Part shown: positions 59,392 through 64,000 of the stretch, piece by piece
How the letters are laid out: each line of letters opens with the position of its first letter
Position numbering within the stretch: the first letter of the stretch is position 1
Source: Streptacidiphilus sp. ASG 303
GTDB taxonomy: Bacteria; Actinomycetota; Actinomycetes; Streptomycetales; Streptomycetaceae
Assembly: GCF_020991365.1 (NCBI RefSeq)
Contig: NZ_JAJLRA010000003.1
Location: forward strand, 310,001-374,000
Direction of reading: 5' to 3'
DNA: 64,000 bases
Position numbers and translations under genes: made by a program
The notes under the pieces: model-generated
What the model saw: only the letters and a program-made list of their open reading frames with translations
Databases searched by the model: none
What the model was told of the DNA's origin: nothing

Positions 59392-60678
59392 TCAGGGCGA
59401 ATGGGTCCAGACGAGGGCCAGGTGGCCGCCGTACACCGCCGAGAGGAGGGCGGCGGCGGCGAGGACGACGGCGGCCTTGGCGGGGCGGGCGAGGGCCAGG
59501 GGGCGGGCCAGGGGCAGGAGCAGCGGGAAGGCGGGGACGAGGAACCTCGCCTTGGCGTGGAAGAAGCCGGCGGTCCCGAGGGTGAGGACGAGCAGGGCGG
59601 CGCAGTAGAGCAGCAGGACCGGGGGGACCCGGTCCAGGGCGCAGAGCAGGAGGAGCACCAGGGAGGCCAGGAGCACGGCGGTGACCACGGCCGCCGCGAG
59701 CATGGTCCGCTCGGACCTCGCGAACTGGTCGACGACGCCGTGCACGGTGAACGCGCCGCCGTCGAACGTCGTCCCCCATGCGGTCTGGACGGCAAAGTAG
59801 CCGTCCCACCGGTGGAGCCGGACCCCCACCCAGGCGGTGTACGCCACCCAGCCCGCCGGGGCGAGCACGGCGCCGAGAAGGCATCGCCAGGCGGCGGGCC
59901 GGTCCGCGCCGGCCGCCCCGTCGCGGCTCCCGGCGCACCGCCGCAGTCCGGCCAGGGCGCCCAGTGCGACCGCCGCCGCCAGGGCGGCCCCGGTGGGCCG
60001 GGTCAGGCCGGCGAGGAGGCTCAGGAAGCCCGCCAGGACCCACCGCCGGTCGAGCGCGGCGCGGAGCGACCACGCGGCGAACGCGGTGAAGACCGGCTCG
60101 GTGTAGGCCATCGACTCGGTGAGGGCGTGGGGCAGCACCCCCCACAGCACGGCCAGCGCCACCCCGGTGCGCCGGCCGTGCAGACGCCGTCCGACGGCGA
60201 AGACCCCCCATGCGGCGATCAGCGAGAAGACCCAGGAGGCCACGAGTCCGACCGTCGGCGAGGACAGGGACGTGAGGGCTGACACCGCGCGGACGATGCC
60301 GGGGTACAGGGGGAAGAAGGCGAGGTTGCTCAGGGACTTGCCGTCCGGCCCGGGGGCCGGCAGGGCGGTGTCGTAGCCGTGGTCGGCGATGCCGAGGTAC
60401 CACACCGAGTCCCAGCTCCGGGCGAGGAGGTCGCCGAGGTGCCCGCCTCGCCGGTGGGCCCACCAGGCAAGCACCAGGACCCCGGTGAGCCGGACGGCGG
60501 CGTAGCCGAGCAGGGCGGGTGCGGCGGCGCGCAGCGCGGCGGAGGCCGGAGCGGTCGCCGCCGCGGTGCGGCGCCGCCACCGGCCCCCGGGCGCCCCCCG
60601 TTCGGGAGCGGTCCCCGCGGCCGTTCCGGCGGCGGCCTCCTCCGTGGTGCGCCGGGCGGTCGACGTGTCCTGGCTCAT
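59392..60678 (-). CDS. PIG-V/PIG-M-like mannosyltransferase
   Basis: 428 residues from ATG 60678. A basic cytoplasmic N-terminus is followed by about nine transmembrane helices. Loop 1 has RSWDSVWYLGIADHGYDTAL with the D-S-x-W-Y-L pattern of mannosyltransferase (PIG-V) family proteins, then LAFFPLYPGIVRAV. A later loop reads WGVLPHALTESMAYTEPVFT, and near the C-terminus is FHAKARFLVPAFPLLLPLAR. Such proteins transfer a mannose from polyprenyl-phosphate-mannose. It reads divergently from the third acyltransferase across a 194-bp promoter gap. Confidence 0.88.
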   Translation of the reverse strand: MSQDTSTARRTTEEAAAGTAAGTAPERGAPGGRWRRRTAAATAPASAALRAAAPALLGYAAVRLTGVLVLAWWAHRRGGHLGDLLARSWDSVWYLGIADHGYDTALPAPGPDGKSLSNLAFFPLYPGIVRAVSALTSLSSPTVGLVASWVFSLIAAWGVFAVGRRLHGRRTGVALAVLWGVLPHALTESMAYTEPVFTAFAAWSLRAALDRRWVLAGFLSLLAGLTRPTGAALAAAVALGALAGLRRCAGSRDGAAGADRPAAWRCLLGAVLAPAGWVAYTAWVGVRLHRWDGYFAVQTAWGTTFDGGAFTVHGVVDQFARSERTMLAAAVVTAVLLASLVLLLLCALDRVPPVLLLYCAALLVLTLGTAGFFHAKARFLVPAFPLLLPLARPLALARPAKAAVVLAAAALLSAVYGGHLALVWTHSP

Positions 60679-60872
60679 GGATGTCCCGGGGGTCGGAGGG
60701 GGCGGGCACGGAGATGGTACGGGTGCGCTCCGGCACCCCCTGACGGCCCTTCGGCGGGAACGCCCTTCCCGGAGACGCGGCAGGCGGTGCGGGCGTCCCC
60801 GCGGTACGGGGCCAGTGGGCCGACTGGTTGAATCGCCCCGCGCACCGGCAGCCGTCCCCGGAGAGGAACCCC

Positions 60873-62033
60873 GTGCCCACCCGTCTCAGAGCCCCCGCCG
60901 CCGTCCCGGCGCCGTCCCAGCCGCCCCCTGCGGGGCATGCGCGCCCACGCCTCCACGTGCTGGACGGGATCCGCCTGGCGGCTGCCCTCATGGTGGTGGC
61001 GTTCCACTACGCGGCACGGGGCAAGGGCTGGGACCGGCCCGTGCAGCAGGTCTTCCCCCACGCGTCCCTGCCGGCCTCCTACGGCTGGCTGGGCGTCGAG
61101 CTGTTCTTCCTGATCAGCGGCTTCGTCATCTGCATGAGCTGCTGGGGCAAGTCGGTGGGCGGCTTCTTCGTCTCCCGGGTGGTGCGCCTCTACCCGGCCT
61201 ACTGGTTCGGGGTGCTGGCGACCACCCTGGTCCTGCTGGCCGTCCCCGGCGGGATGGATCCGCACGGGCCGAGCGCGGTGCTCGCCAACCTGAGCATGCT
61301 CCAGGAGCCCCTGGGGGCTCCGCAGGTGGACGGCGTGTACTGGACACTGCTCGCCGAGCTCAAGTTCTACCTGCTGTTCTCCCTCGTGGTGTGGCGGGGC
61401 GTCACCTATCGCCGGGTGGTGCTCTTCGCGTGCACCTGGGCGGTGGCGAGCGCGCTCCTCGTCCGGACGGACGACGGCTGGCTCCGGCAGCTGCTCATCC
61501 CGGACATGAGCTGGTACTTCATCGCCGGCATGGCGATGTACCTGATGTACCGGTTCCGCCCGAACGCGCTGCTGGCGGGCATCGTCGCGGTCTGCTTCCT
61601 GGCCGGCCAGTGGTTCGCCCTGGCCCGCCTGGCCCGCACGGAGCGGCAGATCGGCCACGACGTGCCGGACTGGCCCGTGCCGGTGCTCCTCGCGTGCTTC
61701 TTCGGGCTGATGCTGCTGGTCGCCACCGGGCGGCTGTCATGGATCTCCTGGAGGTGGCTGCCGACCGCGGGCGTGATCACCTACCCGCTCTACCTCCTGC
61801 ACGAGAACATCGGCTGGGAGGCCATCGGCCTGTTCCAGGACCGGGTGCCGGCCCGGGTGCTCCTGGCCGTCCTCGTCCCGGGCATGCTGCTCGCCGCGTG
61901 GCTCGTGCACCGGTTCGTCGAGCGGCCCGCGGCGAGGCGGCTGCGCGTGCTGCTCGACAGGGCGCTGGAGCAGGCGGCGGAGGCGTCGCGGCGGCCCCCG
62001 CGGCAGCGGGTCCACGACGGCGCCGCGCCGTAG
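60873..62033 (+). CDS. Membrane acyltransferase (acyltransferase-3 family)
   Basis: 386 residues from GTG 60873 with GGAGAGGAA 5 nt upstream; the longer TTG (60828) is not favoured. Motifs as in the other two copies: LDGIRLAAALMVVAFHYAAR with the catalytic His, GVELFFLISGFVICMSCWGK, SRVVRLYPAYWFGVLATT, YWTLLAELKFYLLFSLVVWR and ITYPLYLLHENIGW. About ten membrane helices. It converges on the GT4-Stealth gene, with only 16 bp between stops. Third paralogue of the locus; it probably modifies the same polymer. Confidence 0.9.
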   Translation: MPTRLRAPAAVPAPSQPPPAGHARPRLHVLDGIRLAAALMVVAFHYAARGKGWDRPVQQVFPHASLPASYGWLGVELFFLISGFVICMSCWGKSVGGFFVSRVVRLYPAYWFGVLATTLVLLAVPGGMDPHGPSAVLANLSMLQEPLGAPQVDGVYWTLLAELKFYLLFSLVVWRGVTYRRVVLFACTWAVASALLVRTDDGWLRQLLIPDMSWYFIAGMAMYLMYRFRPNALLAGIVAVCFLAGQWFALARLARTERQIGHDVPDWPVPVLLACFFGLMLLVATGRLSWISWRWLPTAGVITYPLYLLHENIGWEAIGLFQDRVPARVLLAVLVPGMLLAAWLVHRFVERPAARRLRVLLDRALEQAAEASRRPPRQRVHDGAAP

Positions 62034-62049
62034 GCCGGCGGCCCGGCGC

Positions 62050-64000
62050 TCAGCGCTCGTACGGGCTCGGCACCGGGAAGTAGGCGCGGAGGAACGCCCG
62101 GACGACCCGGTCCTGCTCCTCCGCCGGGACCTCCGCGTCGAGGGACTCGTTGAGGCAGAACACGTCGTGGCCGCGGTTGGTCAGCAGCCGGGTGAGCTGC
62201 AGGTGCTGGTCGTAGGAGCCGACGTCCACGTACGCCGCCCGGATCGACCCCGGGACCGCGCGGCCGGTCAGGTAGGCGTAGTGGTGGTGCAGGGACGAGG
62301 GGATGGCGATGTCCCCGGTCCCGCGCAGCCGGGAGTGCGCGGTGCGCTCCCACTCCTCGGGGAACCGGCCCGCGATCTCCTCGAGCACGCTGCGGCGCAG
62401 CGCGTACGGGCTGTGAAGGAAGCCGTGGGTGGTCACCCTGCCGAACTCCCGCTGGATGAGTGCCCGGTTGTTCTTCCCCGCGGCGAAGTACCCCTCGTCG
62501 TCCTCCGCGACCGGGGTCATCGGAATCGCGGTGGGCGACCGGAAGTACTTCGCCGTGCCGTTGCTGAGGAAGAACTGCCGGGGCCGCACGGCCCGCCCCA
62601 GGAACATGTCGTCGTTGAAGTAGAGGAAGTGCTCGGACAGGCCCTCGATGCGGTGCAGCTGGCTCTCGATGGCGTGCGAGTTGAAGGTCGGCAGCGCGTC
62701 CGGGTCCGCGAAGATCTCGCGGTGGGAGACCACGCGGACGTCGGGGTGGGCGGTGTCGAGCCAGTCGGGGACCTGGTCGTCGGTGACCAGGTGGATGGTG
62801 CGGATCCAGGGGGCGAACATCGCCGCCGAGCGCAGCGAGTAGCGGAGCTCGTCGCGGTTGCGGAAGCGGGCGGCCTCCGCGCCGTCGGAGACGGGTTCGG
62901 CACCGGCCGCGGCGCGCGCCTCGGCCATCCGCGCCCGCCACCGCGGGTCGCCGTCGTCCACCCAGGTCCACACGGCGTCGACGGGGAAGTCGAGGTCGTC
63001 GGTCAGCGGGCGGGTGAACTGCTCGAGGGTGGGGTAGGTCCGGCCCGCCCTGGACGCGCGGGCGGTGGGCTCCAGCGACTCCAGGCGCTTGCCGACGGAG
63101 GTGGCGCCCCGGGGCGCCACGCGGAGTCCGTCCTCGGGGTCGGTGTCCCAGAACTCGACGTCGCAGCCGTAGCCGGGCCCGTACCGCAGGGTGCGGCTGG
63201 TGCTCGCCACGGGCCGGAACACGCGGACGCCCTTGACCTCGCCGACGTCCGCGAGCAGCTCCGCGAGGACCGCGCCGGGGGCGGCGGAGGACGGCTCCAG
63301 CAGTTCGGCGTAGACGGCCTCGCCCTGGAGGCTGCGGGCGAGGGCGAGCAGCGCCTTCTCCCGCTGCTCGGCGGGGACCGCCAGCCGGGCCTGGGCGCCG
63401 GGGTGCTTGAGGAGGACGTGGTCGACGGCGTGCGCCTCCAGGGCGTCGGCCGCGGTCCGCAGGTTCTCCTCCTGCATCTGCCAGGCGAGCAGGTCGTCGC
63501 GGACCTCGGCGATCCGGCCCGCCGAGCGGACGAGGCCGGGCCGCGCGGCCAGCAGCTCGTCCTCGCGGGCCCGCTGCTCGCCCTGGGAGGGCGCCATGCG
63601 GTCGGCGGGGACCGCCGGCTGGAACCGTCCCGCTCCCATGGCGGAGCGGAGGGCCGTGCGGTCCGCCTTCTCCCGGGCGCGCTCCGGGCTGTCCCGGCGG
63701 GCCACCAGCTCCTCGAAGAGCTCCTCCCACTGCGCAACGACCTTCTCCGCGGCGAACCGGGAGGTCCCCTCGAGGGCGGCCTGCCCGTAGGCGGCGCGCA
63801 GGCCGTCGTCGGCGAGGAGGCGGTCCATGGCCGCCGCGAGCAGCTCGACGTCGCCCGCGGGCACGAGCAGCCCGTCGACCTCGTGCCGGATGATCTCGGC
63901 GGGCCCCGAGACGATGTCGTAGGCCACTGCGGGGACCCCGGCGGCGAAGGCCTCCAGCAGCACGAGGGGGAAGGCCTCACCGTCCGCCGACGGCAGCAGG
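62050..64000 (-). CDS. GT4 - Stealth phosphotransferase fusion (5' end outside window)
   Basis: 650 visible residues; the frame runs off the right edge, so the N-terminus is missing. The first visible part is the end of a GT4 domain: LPSADGEAFPLVLLEAFAAG, SGPAEIIRHEVDGLLVPAGD. A helical linker (to ~315) follows, then the Stealth domain with regions CR1 (DFPVDAVWTWVDDGDPRW), CR2 (RFRNRDELRYSLRSAAMFAP, IHLVTDDQVPDWL), CR3 (PYALRRSVLEEIAGRFPEEW) and CR4 near the C-terminus (QDRVVRAFLRAYFPVPSPYE). Stealth proteins transfer hexose-1-phosphate to make phosphodiester-linked capsule or wall polymers. Fusion with GT4 suggests one protein adds a sugar and a sugar-phosphate. Confidence 0.9.
   Translation of the reverse strand, partial: LLPSADGEAFPLVLLEAFAAGVPAVAYDIVSGPAEIIRHEVDGLLVPAGDVELLAAAMDRLLADDGLRAAYGQAALEGTSRFAAEKVVAQWEELFEELVARRDSPERAREKADRTALRSAMGAGRFQPAVPADRMAPSQGEQRAREDELLAARPGLVRSAGRIAEVRDDLLAWQMQEENLRTAADALEAHAVDHVLLKHPGAQARLAVPAEQREKALLALARSLQGEAVYAELLEPSSAAPGAVLAELLADVGEVKGVRVFRPVASTSRTLRYGPGYGCDVEFWDTDPEDGLRVAPRGATSVGKRLESLEPTARASRAGRTYPTLEQFTRPLTDDLDFPVDAVWTWVDDGDPRWRARMAEARAAAGAEPVSDGAEAARFRNRDELRYSLRSAAMFAPWIRTIHLVTDDQVPDWLDTAHPDVRVVSHREIFADPDALPTFNSHAIESQLHRIEGLSEHFLYFNDDMFLGRAVRPRQFFLSNGTAKYFRSPTAIPMTPVAEDDEGYFAAGKNNRALIQREFGRVTTHGFLHSPYALRRSVLEEIAGRFPEEWERTAHSRLRGTGDIAIPSSLHHHYAYLTGRAVPGSIRAAYVDVGSYDQHLQLTRLLTNRGHDVFCLNESLDAEVPAEEQDRVVRAFLRAYFPVPSPYER

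Overview
This is a very GC-rich, densely coding window from a Streptomyces-like actinomycete chromosome. The evidence is the codon use, frequent GTG starts, GTGA/ATGA start-stop overlaps, a second nuo locus lacking nuoDEFG, and a tRNA-Tyr(GTA) gene followed by yajQ, yccF and htpX in the arrangement known around the SLP1 insertion site of Streptomyces coelicolor.

Layout. (1) 1-4.1 kb is chromosomal flank: a TPR protein cut by the window edge, a secreted DUF4331 protein, a STAS-domain protein and a small zinc-ribbon-like protein. (2) 4.3-6.4 kb is a small island of a membrane protein plus a winged-helix regulator with a perfect operator-like palindrome. It lies between a decayed copy of the tRNA-Tyr 3' half (4318-4365) and an exact one (6404-6458), so it looks like the remnant of an older insertion at the same site. 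(3) 6,404-28,810 is an actinomycete integrative and conjugative element (AICE) of about 22.4 kb, bounded by a perfect 55-bp direct repeat inside tRNA-Tyr. Its backbone is int, xis, a Prim-Pol, a helicase-like ATPase, an iteron-rich putative origin, a cytosine methyltransferase, a sigma-like factor, spread-type membrane proteins, an FtsK-like TraB with a putative clt repeat cluster, DUF2637 and RRQRL proteins, and a GntR repressor with its operator.

The AICE carries two cargo units. The first is a two-gene NLR-type module: a small helical protein whose C-terminal motif recurs at the N-terminus of the adjacent NB-ARC/TPR ATPase. This matches bacterial amyloid signalling (BASS) architecture. The second is an AT-richer cassette of a Ser/Thr kinase, a protein with a tRNA-guanine-transglycosylase-like zinc motif, and a convergent PD-(D/E)XK-like protein containing a winged helix. 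I could not match this cassette to a named system, and it is the best candidate here for something undescribed.

(4) 29-43 kb is chromosomal: yajQ, yccF, htpX, the partial complex I operon nuoABCHIJKLMN on the minus strand, and a divergent sensor histidine kinase with no response regulator beside it. (5) 43.7-64 kb is a cell-surface glycopolymer locus. It holds three related membrane acyltransferases, two sialyl/polysialyltransferase-like proteins, a GT2, a DUF6716-type glycosyltransferase, a NeuA-NeuB single-frame fusion (nonulosonate activation and synthesis), a polysaccharide ABC permease, a GT2-TagF-like fusion, two polytopic mannosyltransferase-like proteins and a GT4-Stealth fusion cut by the right edge. 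Together these suggest a nonulosonic-acid (sialic/Kdn-like) or teichulosonic-acid type wall polymer with phosphodiester-linked parts.
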